The notes beneath the pieces are model-generated. The model was not told the origin of the DNA, did no database searches, and saw only the letters and a list, made by a program, of their open reading frames with translations. Source: Paraburkholderia dilworthii (GTDB lineage: Bacteria; Pseudomonadota; Gammaproteobacteria; Burkholderiales; Burkholderiaceae). From it: 51,387 nt of DNA. The stretch lies in the NCBI RefSeq assembly GCF_000472525.1, contig NZ_AWZT01000047.1, positions 1 to 51,387 of the forward strand, written 5' to 3'. The position numbers and the translations under genes were made by a program. Below, piece after piece: positions 42,774 through 51,308 of this stretch. Position 1 is the first letter of the stretch; every line of letters begins with the position of its first letter.

Positions 42774-44066
42774 TCACCGCGCAATGCTGTAGCCGATTCG
42801 CGCCATCCAGTGCTGACGGTTGTTGTAGTCGAGCAGATCCTCGCCGTAGCCGTTGAAATATCCGATCCACAAGTAGCCGCCCCATGCGCTGCCGAGCAGC
42901 TTCGCGAGCGGATAGGTGAATTGCGTATCGACGCTGCCATACCAATGCTTGGTGCCTTTGCGCAGCGTGGTCGCGAGTTGCCAGCCGTCCGGGCTGCCGT
43001 ATTTGACGAGCAGATCGACGTAGCCGCGATAGTCCGCAATATCAGGATTGCTCTGCTTGCCGAGGTAGTAATAGATTTTCGGCGACACCGTCAGGTGGTT
43101 GGCCGTCAGATCGCCGAATTCCCAAGTCGGACGGACGAACGGCATGTTGATGCTGCGCGAATCGGTTCCTCCTTTGCCGTTCGATTCGTGTGCGACGCCG
43201 GCGGCGAATCCCATCCGCGTAAAGAATGGATTGCGCCAGCCCGTGTCCGGCACGTAGTAGAACAGTTGCGGCGAGTAGGTCGTGTCGCGGAACGGCCGCG
43301 ACTCGGCGGACAGATCCCATATCGAAGTCTGCGTGTATGCGAAGTAAAGATTGTCGATGAACGCCTTCGAGCGCAGGTCGTCCGGAATGCGCAGGCGGTA
43401 CTTGAAGCTCAGTTGCAGCCGCGCGTTCGTGTCGCCGTTGTGGCCGGCCGCGAAATACATCGGCTCGTAGTAGGAGACGTGTGCGAATACGCCACGTCCG
43501 GTCGTCGACAGCGAGTCTCCGGGCGGCGAAATGGCGTCCCCGGTGGGGCCGTCGAGCGCCGCCGCCGTTGCCGCCGCCTGCGCGGGCGTGCTGGCCTGGC
43601 TCTCACTGCGTTCGGCCTGCACGATCGCATCCTGCTGCGGGCCGCGATTGAGCACCACGAGCGCAGGCGAAGCATCGAAGCCTATTGGATCGATACGCAC
43701 CTCGCCGCGCGCCGATTCCGGCCACGGCGCCGAAAAGCGCACCTTGCGGAACTGTCCCGGCCGCAGGCGCAGCGTGTCGGGCACGCCTGCTTCGCGGGTC
43801 AGTTCGAGCGGCTGCGGAGATTGCTCGCCGCCCGTCAGGGTCACGTGCAAGGTTTGGGGCACGGTGACGCTCAGGGCGCGGGCGTCGTCGGCGGAATAGA
43901 GCAGCGTGAGCTGCAGCGGTTCCTGGGCCGCCGCAATGCGCGCGGGTTGCAGCATCGCGACGGTGGCGGCCGCCTCGCCCGGCAAGGCGCTCGATAAGGC
44001 CAGAACGGCGAACGCCAAAGTAAATCTGTTGAGGCGCGGATAGCCATGAGCGTGGCGAATCGTCAT
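42774..44066 (-). CDS. pldA: Outer membrane phospholipase A1 (OMPLA)
   Basis: A 430-residue protein. The C-terminal ~260 residues are an OMPLA beta-barrel with the catalytic His-Ser-Asn set in VAHESNGKGGTDSRSINMPF and a Trp-rich rim (WGGYLWIGYFNGYGEDLLDYN). The enzyme degrades phospholipids in the outer leaflet after membrane damage. Residues ~35-200 form an extra N-terminal periplasmic part with beta strands (LHVTLTGGEQSPQPLELTRE) not present in E. coli PldA. The ATG at 44066 is selected because it gives a signal peptide (FTLAFAVLALSSALPGEA); an upstream ATG at 44111 is possible. Confidence 0.88.
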   Translation of the reverse strand: MTIRHAHGYPRLNRFTLAFAVLALSSALPGEAAATVAMLQPARIAAAQEPLQLTLLYSADDARALSVTVPQTLHVTLTGGEQSPQPLELTREAGVPDTLRLRPGQFRKVRFSAPWPESARGEVRIDPIGFDASPALVVLNRGPQQDAIVQAERSESQASTPAQAAATAAALDGPTGDAISPPGDSLSTTGRGVFAHVSYYEPMYFAAGHNGDTNARLQLSFKYRLRIPDDLRSKAFIDNLYFAYTQTSIWDLSAESRPFRDTTYSPQLFYYVPDTGWRNPFFTRMGFAAGVAHESNGKGGTDSRSINMPFVRPTWEFGDLTANHLTVSPKIYYYLGKQSNPDIADYRGYVDLLVKYGSPDGWQLATTLRKGTKHWYGSVDTQFTYPLAKLLGSAWGGYLWIGYFNGYGEDLLDYNNRQHWMARIGYSIAR

Positions 44067-44393
44067 GAAGATGCGGCGAGCGAAGCGGTCGAATGAGGCA
44101 ACAAGGTGCATGGGTCGTCGTCCAGGAGCGAGGCGGCAAGCGAAACGGCGCGGCGCGGGTCGAGTGAGGCCATGCGCGGCACATGCTTTCGCCGCTGCCT
44201 CGGTGCGAGAAACTCGGAGGTGGCAAAACAATGGCCGCCGCAAGACAGCAGGCAGCCACCGGAATTCACGGCAACAGGGGGCGGCTCGACGCCACGGCGA
44301 TCGGCCGCCGCCCAAGGTGAAATACTAAAAGATTATTTACAAATTCACTGCAACCGTAGGCGAATTCCGAGCAAGGTGCAAAGCCCCGATGCG

Positions 44394-45689
44394 TCAGTCG
44401 CCGAATGCGACCTGCCACAGCAGTGCGCCGTTGAGCATGATGATGAAGGTCGCCGACAGCCAGGCGAGCACCAGCGGCACGCCATGCACGCGCCAACCGC
44501 GCATCAGCCGTGCATCGGATGCGTAGCGGATCAGCGGCACGACGGCAAGCGGCAATTGCAGGCTGAGCACCACCTGGCTTGCCACAAGCAACTTATTGGA
44601 GCCTTCCTGGCCGAACATCGTCACGGCCACCAGTGCGGGACCGATTGCAAGTGCCCGCGTCAGCAGCGCGCGCTTCCAGCGCGGCAGCCGCAGTTGCAGG
44701 AAGCCCTCCATCACCGCCTGGCCCGCCAGTGTGCCGGTGACGGTCGCGCTCAGGCCGCAGGCAAGCAGTGCCGCTGCGAACAGAATGCCGGCCCAGCGCG
44801 TGCCGAGCAGTGGGGCGATCAGACGGTGCGCATCCGCGAGATCCGTGACGTCGCGATGGCCGCTCGCATTGAACACGGCGGCCGCGACGATCAGAAGCGC
44901 CGCATTGATCACGAAAGCAAAGAGGAGGGAGCCGATGGTGTCGATATTGACGACATGCAACGCGGCCTTGATCTGCGCGTCGCTGCTGTCGGGCGCATGG
45001 TGCTTGACGAGCGACGAGTGCAGATAGAGGTTGTGCGGCATTACCGTCGCGCCGACGATGCCTGCCGCGAGCCACAGCATCCCGGCGTTGCGCACCAGTT
45101 CGATGCTCGGCGCCGTGCCCGCCAGTGCCGCATGCCAGTCGGGGCGCGCTAGCGCCAGTTCGATCACGAAGCACAGGCCCACGAAACCGATCAGCGACGC
45201 GATCACCGCCTCCAGCTTGCGGCCGCCTTTCTGCTGAAGCGCGAGCAGCGCGAATGTGCAGACGGCCGACATCAGCACCCCGACGGTCAGCGATACGCCA
45301 AGTAGCAATTGCAACGCGACGGCGCTGCCCACCACCTCGGCGACGTCGCAGGCGATGATCGCGACCTCGCTGGTAAGCCACAGAAAGATCGTGCGGCGCC
45401 GTCCAGAACGTTCGCGGCACACCTGCGCGAGATCGCGCCCGGTTACGACGCCGAGCCGCGACGACAGCCACTGCAGCAGCATCGCCATCAGGCTGGAGAG
45501 CACCACCATGCCGAGCAGCTGATACCCGTAGCCGGCCCCCGCGCCGAGCGCCGTGGCCCAGTTGCCGGGATCGATATAGCCGACCGCGATGAGCGCGCCC
45601 GCGCCGACGAACGAAAACCAGTGCGCGGGTCCGCCTTCCGGCAGGCGCCGGCGGCGGTTGGGGCGCAGCGCGAACGGATTGGTGTTCAT
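44394..45689 (-). CDS. mntH: Nramp family divalent metal transporter
   Basis: A 431-residue Nramp protein with about 11 helices. The metal-binding motifs are present: GYIDPGNWATALGAGAGYG (DPGN in helix 1) and VGATVMPHNLYLHSSLV (MPH in helix 6). GRDLAQVCRERSGRRR and LSATVTGTLAGQAVMEGF are also typical. It imports Mn(II) or related divalent metals with protons. No Mn-responsive operator was recognised upstream. Confidence 0.93.
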   Translation of the reverse strand: MNTNPFALRPNRRRRLPEGGPAHWFSFVGAGALIAVGYIDPGNWATALGAGAGYGYQLLGMVVLSSLMAMLLQWLSSRLGVVTGRDLAQVCRERSGRRRTIFLWLTSEVAIIACDVAEVVGSAVALQLLLGVSLTVGVLMSAVCTFALLALQQKGGRKLEAVIASLIGFVGLCFVIELALARPDWHAALAGTAPSIELVRNAGMLWLAAGIVGATVMPHNLYLHSSLVKHHAPDSSDAQIKAALHVVNIDTIGSLLFAFVINAALLIVAAAVFNASGHRDVTDLADAHRLIAPLLGTRWAGILFAAALLACGLSATVTGTLAGQAVMEGFLQLRLPRWKRALLTRALAIGPALVAVTMFGQEGSNKLLVASQVVLSLQLPLAVVPLIRYASDARLMRGWRVHGVPLVLAWLSATFIIMLNGALLWQVAFGD

Positions 45690-46024
45690 GAATGCCTGAG
45701 GTCAAAGACTGCCTGGTTTCGCAAGGCCTGTGCCCGCCGCTCTCATCTGCGCGCCACCAGGCGTGGGCGGGCCGCGAAGACCATGTCCGTCGCGTCGCGT
45801 TGCCGACGCGCGCAGGCGGCCCTGCGCGCGTGACGGAGCGTGCGGCCGCTATTGCTCGTCAGCTATTGTGCTCCGTCGCACGGCATCGCGTTGCCTTGCG
45901 ATGATGCCGGCGCCACGCTTGCATCGCGGCGTCCAGGCGGTCCGCAACGGGCTCCACTGACCGGCCGGCAGCGCTGTCCTGGCGGCAAGCTCGCAACGCG
46001 GCACGACGCGGGGTTTTTTTCGGG
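45690..46024. other. Intergenic region between mntH and the polyamine operon
   Basis: These bases, together with 46053-46240, separate two divergent genes. No convincing gene is present: the 125-codon frame on the minus strand (45849-46226) is Arg/Pro-rich without a domain. Long T-runs occur at about 46014-46019 and 46110-46117. Confidence 0.5.
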
Positions 46025-46052
46025 TAGACACGCGCCGATAACCCGCTAAAAT
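46025..46052 (+). promoter_or_regulatory. Candidate promoter of the polyamine importer operon
   Basis: TAGACA at 46025-46030, a 16-base spacer and TAAAAT at 46047-46052 form a plausible sigma-70 promoter about 190 bp before the first gene. The -10 part sits in GATAACCCGCTAAAAT, almost identical to the element upstream of ybiT. Confidence 0.55.
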
Positions 46053-46240
46053 TGCGCCCATTTTCCGGCGGCGCGGCTTACGCTGTACCGTTTGCGCGAC
46101 AATGCGGCGTTTTTTTTGGACCGCGCAATAATTGATGGTAGTTTTCGGGTTTTTCAGGGGAGCCGCAAGCGCTGCATCGGCGCTATATCGCGGCATGCGT
46201 GAGGACGGCCGGCTCGGACCGGTCACGATCGGAGAACGGG

Positions 46241-47341
46241 ATGAAAAGACGGGTAGTGGGGCAAGTGGCTGCGCTGGTCTTGTGCGCGGCGCCGTGGCTG
46301 ACGGCGGCAGCGAAAGATACGCAGCTCAACGTGTATAACTGGTCCGATTACATCGCCAAGGACACCATTCCGAACTTCACCAAGCAGACCGGCGTCCAGG
46401 TCAAATACGACAACTACGACAGCGACGATACGCTGCAAGCCAAGCTCCTGACCGGCAATTCGGGCTACGACATCGTCGTGCCGACCAGCAATTACGCCGG
46501 CAAGCAGATCGCAGCGGGTATCTTCTCGCCGCTCGACAAATCGAAGCTGCCGAACCTGAAGTACCTCGATCCGTCGCTGATGGCGCTGGTCGCTGGCGCC
46601 GATCCGGGCAACAAGTTCACGGTGCCCTGGGCATACGGTACGACTGGCCTTGGCTACAACGTCACGAAGGCGCAGCAGATCCTCGGCAAGAACGTGCCGC
46701 TCGATAGTTGGGACGTGCTGTTCAAACCGGAAAACATCTCGAAGCTGAAGGCCTGCGGCGTGTCCGTGCTCGACGCACCGGACCAGATGTTCGCCGCCGC
46801 GCTGCATTACATCGGCAAGGATCCGATGAGCACGAATCCGGCCGACTACCGCGCCGCGCTCGCGATGCTCAAGAAGATCCGTCCGTACATCACGCAGTTC
46901 AACTCGTCGGGCTATATCAACGACCTGGTAGGCGGCGACGTGTGCTTTGCATACGGCTGGTCGGGCGACGTCGTGATCGCGAAGCATCGCGCGATCGAGG
47001 CGAAGAAGGCGTACAAGATCGAGTACTACATTCCGAAGGGCGGCGCGCCTGTGTGGTTCGACGTGATGGCGATTCCGAAAGACGCGAAGAACAAGGAAGC
47101 CGCTCTCGAGTGGATCAACTACATCGAAACGCCGCAAGTCCACGCCGCGATTACCAACGCTGTCTACTATCCGAGCGCGAATCTCGAAGCGCGCAAGTAC
47201 GTGGACAAGGACGTCGCCAACGATCCGGCTGTGTATCCGCCGCCTGAAGTCATCAAGACGTTGTTCCTGTTGAAGCCGCTGCCGCCGGAAATCCAGCGGC
47301 TGCAGACGCGGCTCTGGACTGAATTCAAGTCCGGCCGCTGA
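46241..47341 (+). CDS. potF: Polyamine ABC transporter substrate-binding protein
   Basis: A 366-residue periplasmic protein of the PotD/PotF spermidine-putrescine-binding family. Signal peptide MKRRVVGQVAALVLCAAPWL with cleavage near AAA. Hallmarks are LNVYNWSDYIAKDTIPNFTK, YDNYDSDDTLQAKLLTG, YDIVVPTSNY, VPWAYGTTGLGYN and FAYGWSGDVVIA. Trp and Asp/Glu residues in these blocks bind polyamine amines. GGAG precedes the ATG by 6 bases. It opens a four-gene importer operon; a hairpin just after its stop may lower expression of the membrane genes relative to the receptor. Confidence 0.92.
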   Translation: MKRRVVGQVAALVLCAAPWLTAAAKDTQLNVYNWSDYIAKDTIPNFTKQTGVQVKYDNYDSDDTLQAKLLTGNSGYDIVVPTSNYAGKQIAAGIFSPLDKSKLPNLKYLDPSLMALVAGADPGNKFTVPWAYGTTGLGYNVTKAQQILGKNVPLDSWDVLFKPENISKLKACGVSVLDAPDQMFAAALHYIGKDPMSTNPADYRAALAMLKKIRPYITQFNSSGYINDLVGGDVCFAYGWSGDVVIAKHRAIEAKKAYKIEYYIPKGGAPVWFDVMAIPKDAKNKEAALEWINYIETPQVHAAITNAVYYPSANLEARKYVDKDVANDPAVYPPPEVIKTLFLLKPLPPEIQRLQTRLWTEFKSGR

Positions 47342-47376
47342 CCTTCGGCCAGAGTGAATGGGTAAGCATCATCAAG

Positions 47377-47403
47377 AAGCCCTCGGTGTCCACCGGGGGC
47401 TTT
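47377..47403 (+). terminator. Hairpin between receptor and ATPase genes
   Basis: AAGCCCTCGGTG and CACCGGGGGCTT (12-bp stem, two mispairs at most, TC loop) followed by TGTTC lies 35 bp after the receptor stop. It probably acts as an attenuator or processing hairpin, since the next operon genes follow 27 bp later on the same strand. Confidence 0.65.
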
Positions 47404-47429
47404 GTTCGTCAACGCCGGAGTGAAGCATT

Positions 47430-48599
47430 GTGATGAGTAGTGAGCAGTCGGGCGCGCTGGACCGGGCGGCCGTGCCGTCCGCTGGCGGCAACGCCGCGAT
47501 GAACGACGCGGCCGACAATTTCGTGCAGGTCGTCGACGTCGTAAAAAAGTTCGGCGAGACCGTGGCGGTGAAAGAGGTCAATCTGTCGGTGAAGAAGGGC
47601 GAGTTGTTCGCGCTGCTCGGCAGTTCCGGCTGTGGCAAGTCGACGTTGCTGCGCATGCTCGCCGGGCTCGAAAGCGTGACTTCGGGAAAGATTCTGATCG
47701 ACGGCGAAGACCTCGCGCAACTGCCGCCGTATCGGCGGCCGGTCAATATGATGTTTCAGTCGTATGCGCTCTTTCCGCACATGACGGTCGAGTCGAACGT
47801 CGCGTTCGGGCTGAAGCAGGAGGGGGTGCCGAAGGCCGAATTGCGCGATCGCGTGCAAACAGCACTCGAACTCGTGCAGATGGGCCGCTTCGCAAAGCGC
47901 AAGCCGCACCAGTTGTCAGGCGGGCAGCAGCAGCGTGTCGCGTTGGCGCGCTCTCTTGTGAAGCGCCCCAAGCTGTTGCTGCTCGACGAGCCGATGTCCG
48001 CGCTCGACAAGCAGATCCGTCAGCGCACGCAGATCGAGCTCGTGAACATTCTCGACAAGGTCGGCGTGACCTGCATCATGGTTACGCACGATCAGGAAGA
48101 AGCAATGACGATGGCGGGCCGCCTCGCGGTGATGAGCGAAGGCGAGATCGTGCAGCTCGGCACCCCGCACGAGGTCTACGAATATCCGAATAGCCGCTTC
48201 TCGGCCGAGTTCATCGGCTCGACGAATCTGTTCGAAGGCCATACGGTCGAAGACGAGCCCGATCACGTGTTTATCGAAACGCCCGATCTCACTTGCCGCC
48301 TTTATGTGAACCACGGCATTACCGGGCCGCTCGGCATGCCAGTGACGATTTCGGTGCGGCCCGAGCGCATCGCCCTAACGCGTAAGCCGCCTGAGGGCGC
48401 GTACAACTGGGGCAAGGGCGTCGTCACGAATATTGCGTACATGGGCGGGTATTCGCTGTATCACGTGAAGCTCGACGGCGGCAAAGCGGTGATCGCCAAC
48501 GTGACGAGCCTCGCGCTCACGGAGATCGATCCGCCGACCTGGGGCGACGAGGTCTATGTGCGCTGGAGCGCATCGGCCGGTGTGGTGCTGACGTCATGA
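47430..48599 (+). CDS. potG: Polyamine ABC transporter ATP-binding protein
   Basis: A 389-residue ATPase of the PotA/PotG type. Walker A is GSSGCGKST, the signature is LSGGQQQRVALARSL and Walker B is LLLLDEPMSALD; the H-loop is MVTHDQEEAM. Residues ~275-389 form the TOBE regulatory domain (VSVRPERIAL-like ISVRPERIALTRKPPEG). Start could be the GTG at 47430 or the ATG at 47433; GGAG lies at 47417-47420. Its stop overlaps the next start (ATGA). Confidence 0.93.
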   Translation: MMSSEQSGALDRAAVPSAGGNAAMNDAADNFVQVVDVVKKFGETVAVKEVNLSVKKGELFALLGSSGCGKSTLLRMLAGLESVTSGKILIDGEDLAQLPPYRRPVNMMFQSYALFPHMTVESNVAFGLKQEGVPKAELRDRVQTALELVQMGRFAKRKPHQLSGGQQQRVALARSLVKRPKLLLLDEPMSALDKQIRQRTQIELVNILDKVGVTCIMVTHDQEEAMTMAGRLAVMSEGEIVQLGTPHEVYEYPNSRFSAEFIGSTNLFEGHTVEDEPDHVFIETPDLTCRLYVNHGITGPLGMPVTISVRPERIALTRKPPEGAYNWGKGVVTNIAYMGGYSLYHVKLDGGKAVIANVTSLALTEIDPPTWGDEVYVRWSASAGVVLTS

Positions 48600-49525
48600 A
48601 GCGCCAGTTCAACGCGTTCGTCGCGTGGCCGGTGCGACGCTTCGGGCTCACTGGCCGCACCGCGGTGGTGGCCGGCCCGTTCGTCTGGCTGCTGCTGTTT
48701 TTTCTCGTGCCGTTTCTGCTCGTCGTCAAGATCAGTTTTGCCGATTTGCAACTCGGCATTCCGCCGTACACGGAACTGACGAGTTTTGTGGATGGCGCGA
48801 TCAACATTAAACTCGACCTGTCGCATTACGCGTTTCTCGTCACGGACAGCCTTTATTTCGCGACGTACGTCAATTCGGTGGTGGTCGCCGCAATTTCGAC
48901 GCTGCTGTGTCTGTTGATTGGTTATCCGATGGCGTATTACATCGCGCGTTCGAATCCGGCGCGTCGCAATCTGCTGATGATGGCCGTGATGCTGCCGTTC
49001 TGGACGTCGTTCCTGATTCGCGTCTACGCGTGGATCGGCATTCTTAAGAACAACGGATTGCTGAATAACTTTTTGATGTCGATCGGTCTGATCCATTCGC
49101 CGATCGAGCTGTATCACACGAATACGGCCGTCTATATCGGCATGGTGTATTCATATCTGCCGTTTCTCGTGATGCCTTTGTATGCGCATCTGGTGAAGAT
49201 GGACATGACTTTGCTCGAAGCCGCATATGATCTTGGCGCAAGGCCGTGGAAAGCGTTCTGGCAGATTACGTTGCCGCTCTCGAAGAACGGCATTATCGCC
49301 GGTTGCCTCCTCGTGTTTATTCCCGCGGTGGGCGAGTACGTGATTCCTGAATTGCTGGGCGGCGCGAATACGCTGATGATCGGCCGCGTGATGTGGAATG
49401 AGTTCTTCGACAATGCGGACTGGCCGATGGCCTCGGCCGTGACGTGTGCGATGGTGCTGCTGCTGTTGGTGCCGATGGCGTTTTTCCAGTACGCGCAGGC
49501 GAAGGCGATGGAGGAACGACGCTAA
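48596..49525 (+). CDS. potH: Polyamine ABC transporter permease 1
   Basis: A 309-residue permease of the PotB/PotH type with six predicted helices (LLLFFLVPFLLVVKISFADL near the N-terminus). The EAA loop that contacts the ATPase is EAAYDLGARPWKAFWQITLP. MAYYIARSNPARRNLLMMAV and FIPAVGEYVIPELLGGANTL are also family blocks. The start codon overlaps the stop of potG, and its stop overlaps the next start (TAATG), so the operon is tightly coupled. Confidence 0.93.
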   Translation: MKRQFNAFVAWPVRRFGLTGRTAVVAGPFVWLLLFFLVPFLLVVKISFADLQLGIPPYTELTSFVDGAINIKLDLSHYAFLVTDSLYFATYVNSVVVAAISTLLCLLIGYPMAYYIARSNPARRNLLMMAVMLPFWTSFLIRVYAWIGILKNNGLLNNFLMSIGLIHSPIELYHTNTAVYIGMVYSYLPFLVMPLYAHLVKMDMTLLEAAYDLGARPWKAFWQITLPLSKNGIIAGCLLVFIPAVGEYVIPELLGGANTLMIGRVMWNEFFDNADWPMASAVTCAMVLLLLVPMAFFQYAQAKAMEERR

Positions 49526-50337
49526 TGAAGCCGAACCGGATTTTGCAGTTCACTGCGTTGGGATTGGGCTTTCTGTTTCTGTATGTGCCCATTGTGAGTC
49601 TGATCGTTTATTCGTTCAACGAATCGCAACTGGTTACGGTATGGACGCGCTTTTCAACACGCTGGTATGAGGCGTTGCTGCACGACGATGAACTGATCGC
49701 CGCGGCGTGGCTGTCGTTGAGGGTGGCGGTGCTGACGGCGTTTGCGTCGGTGATTATCGGTACGTGGGCAGGCTTCGTGCTCGCGCGTATGGGACGTTTT
49801 CGCGGCTTCACGCTTTATACCGGCATGATCAACGCGCCGCTGGTGATTCCCGAAGTGATTCAGGGCATTTCGTTGCTGTTGCTGTTCATCGAAATGGCGA
49901 AGTGGCTCGGATGGCCGGCCGGGCGCGGCATTTTCACGATATGGGTCGGGCACGTGATGCTGTGCATTTCCTACGTGGCGATTATCGTGCAATCGCGTGT
50001 CAAGGAATTGCATCCTTCGCTCGAGGAAGCGGCGCTCGATCTTGGGGCTACGCCGCTGCGCGTGTTTTTCTCGATTACGTTGCCGTTGATTTCACAGGCG
50101 CTGGTGTCGGGGTGGTTGTTGTCGTTTACGTTGTCGATCGACGATCTGGTTTTGTCGGCGTTTTTGTCCGGGCCGGGGTCGACGACGTTGCCGCTGGTTG
50201 TTTTCTCACGGGTGAGGCTCGGGTTGAATCCGGAGATGAATGCGTTGGCGACTTTGTTTATTGCCGTGGTGACTGTTGGGGTTGTGGCGGTTAATTATTT
50301 TATGCAGCGGGCGGAGAGGAGGAGGGTGATGGTGTAG
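49525..50337 (+). CDS. potI: Polyamine ABC transporter permease 2
   Basis: A 270-residue permease of the PotC/PotI type. The EAA loop is EAALDLGATPLRVFFSITLP. LFLYVPIVSLIVYSFNESQL and FTLSIDDLVLSAFLSGPGST are typical. It completes the substrate-binding, ATPase and two-permease set of a PotFGHI importer. Its stop is 53 bp before the left arm of the inverted-repeat element. No clear T-rich terminator was found; hairpins inside the repeat arm may stop transcription. Confidence 0.93.
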   Translation: MKPNRILQFTALGLGFLFLYVPIVSLIVYSFNESQLVTVWTRFSTRWYEALLHDDELIAAAWLSLRVAVLTAFASVIIGTWAGFVLARMGRFRGFTLYTGMINAPLVIPEVIQGISLLLLFIEMAKWLGWPAGRGIFTIWVGHVMLCISYVAIIVQSRVKELHPSLEEAALDLGATPLRVFFSITLPLISQALVSGWLLSFTLSIDDLVLSAFLSGPGSTTLPLVVFSRVRLGLNPEMNALATLFIAVVTVGVVAVNYFMQRAERRRVMV

Positions 50338-50390
50338 GTTTTGTTTTTTTGCCTTTCTTTTGTGGTTCTGTAGTGGTTCGTAGTGCTCCG

Positions 50391-50661
50391 TAATGGGTCG
50401 TAGTGGTCTATTAGTGTTGCCCCTGTGCGGGGCGGCACTTACTTTCTTTGCCGCCGCAAAGAAAGATAAGCAAAGAAAGCGGCTCAAACCGCTAGCTCGT
50501 AGGTGAGTCCCCCGGCTTGGAGGGGGCAGTGGTGCATCTGGAATCCGTGTTCCCGCACACTCCGCGTTCGTGACAAGGCAGTCATGCTTCCCGCCTCGCG
50601 CTACGCGCTCGTCGGAAGGGTCGGGCCTGGCCGACCACTTGCGCTGTCGTGCGGCGGGGGC
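50391..50661 (+). repeat. Left arm of a 271-bp inverted repeat
   Basis: Matches the reverse complement of 50995-51265 with about 10 mismatches in 271 positions by eye and no gaps. Inside it are two short hairpins: GCCCC/GGGGC at 50419-50433 and CTTTCTTTGC/GCAAAGAAAG at 50442-50465. Short frames such as FLCLSFFAAAKKVSAAPHRG that arise from this sequence recur as hypothetical proteins in related genomes (from general familiarity) and are probably not genes. Confidence 0.93.
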
Positions 50662-50737
50662 ATCCAAACCTCGCTAATCAAAGCGCGCCTCGCGAGGGCC
50701 AGTCCGCGTTGCTGCTGATTCTGAAGGAACTGATCGA

Positions 50738-50950
50738 TCAGCTCGCGAAACGCCCAATGACCGCCGGAGCTATACAAACTGCTTCGGTCGCCCCGGCGCT
50801 TAGCGCTGCATAGATCGGCTGTTCGCAATTCCCATCCTGCAGCGCTCTTTCCGTGCCCACATATCGCAGCACGTTCCGCATCAGATGCACGATGCAAGTC
50901 TGCAGCCGGCTGCGGAAAAATGCGTTTTGCACGCTATCGCGACAATGCAT
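50738..50950 (-). pseudogene. IS256-type transposase relic
   Basis: On the minus strand the frame reads RSRLQTCIVHLMRNVLRYVG then EQPIYAALSAGATEA. This corresponds to the conserved middle of IS256 (mutator-type) transposases, where QTCIVHLxRxSLxFV is diagnostic and is followed by KPIYxAAS. Both ends of the transposase are missing. The fragment lies entirely between the two 271-bp arms. Other frames in 50662-50994 show nothing recognisable. Confidence 0.75.
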
Positions 50951-50994
50951 TGAAGTACATTGCCCTTAAGCGTCCCGCCGACGCGAAGCCTATG

Positions 50995-51265
50995 GCCCCC
51001 GCCGAGCGACAGCGCAAGTGGTCGGCCAGGCCCGACCCTTCCGACGAGCGCCTAGCGCGAGGCGGGAAGCATGACTGCCTTGTCACGAGCGCGGAGTGCG
51101 CGAGGGCACGGATTCCAGATGTACCACTGCCCCCTCCAAGCCGGGGGACCCACCTACGAGCTAGCGGTTTGAGCCGCTTTCTTTGCTTATCTTTCTTTGC
51201 GGCGGCAAAGAAAGTAAGTGCCGCCCCGCACAGGGGCAACACTAATAGACCACTACGACCCATTA
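50995..51265 (-). repeat. Right arm of the 271-bp inverted repeat
   Basis: Mirror copy of 50391-50661. The outer ends of both arms read TAATGGGTCG going inward and the inner ends read GCCCCCGCC or its near equivalent. The two arms and the 333-bp centre together make an element of 875 bp. No obvious target-site duplication flanks it. Confidence 0.93.
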
Positions 51266-51272
51266 GGAACCA

Positions 51273-51308
51273 CCCGAACCACAAGGAAAACCCGAACCAC
51301 AAGGAAAA
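51273..51308. repeat. Two copies of an 18-bp unit
   Basis: Two perfect tandem copies of an 18-mer beginning CCCGAACCACAAGG and ending in AAAA, followed by a partial third (CCCAAAAAACC). It lies just outside the right arm of the inverted repeat. The remaining bases to the window end show no supported gene. Confidence 0.8.

Noticed and set aside
50442..50465. CTTTCTTTGC/GCAAAGAAAG hairpin as the potI terminator
   Set aside because: Good stem but no T-run; it is a fixed part of the repeat arm, so a terminator role is only possible, not supported.
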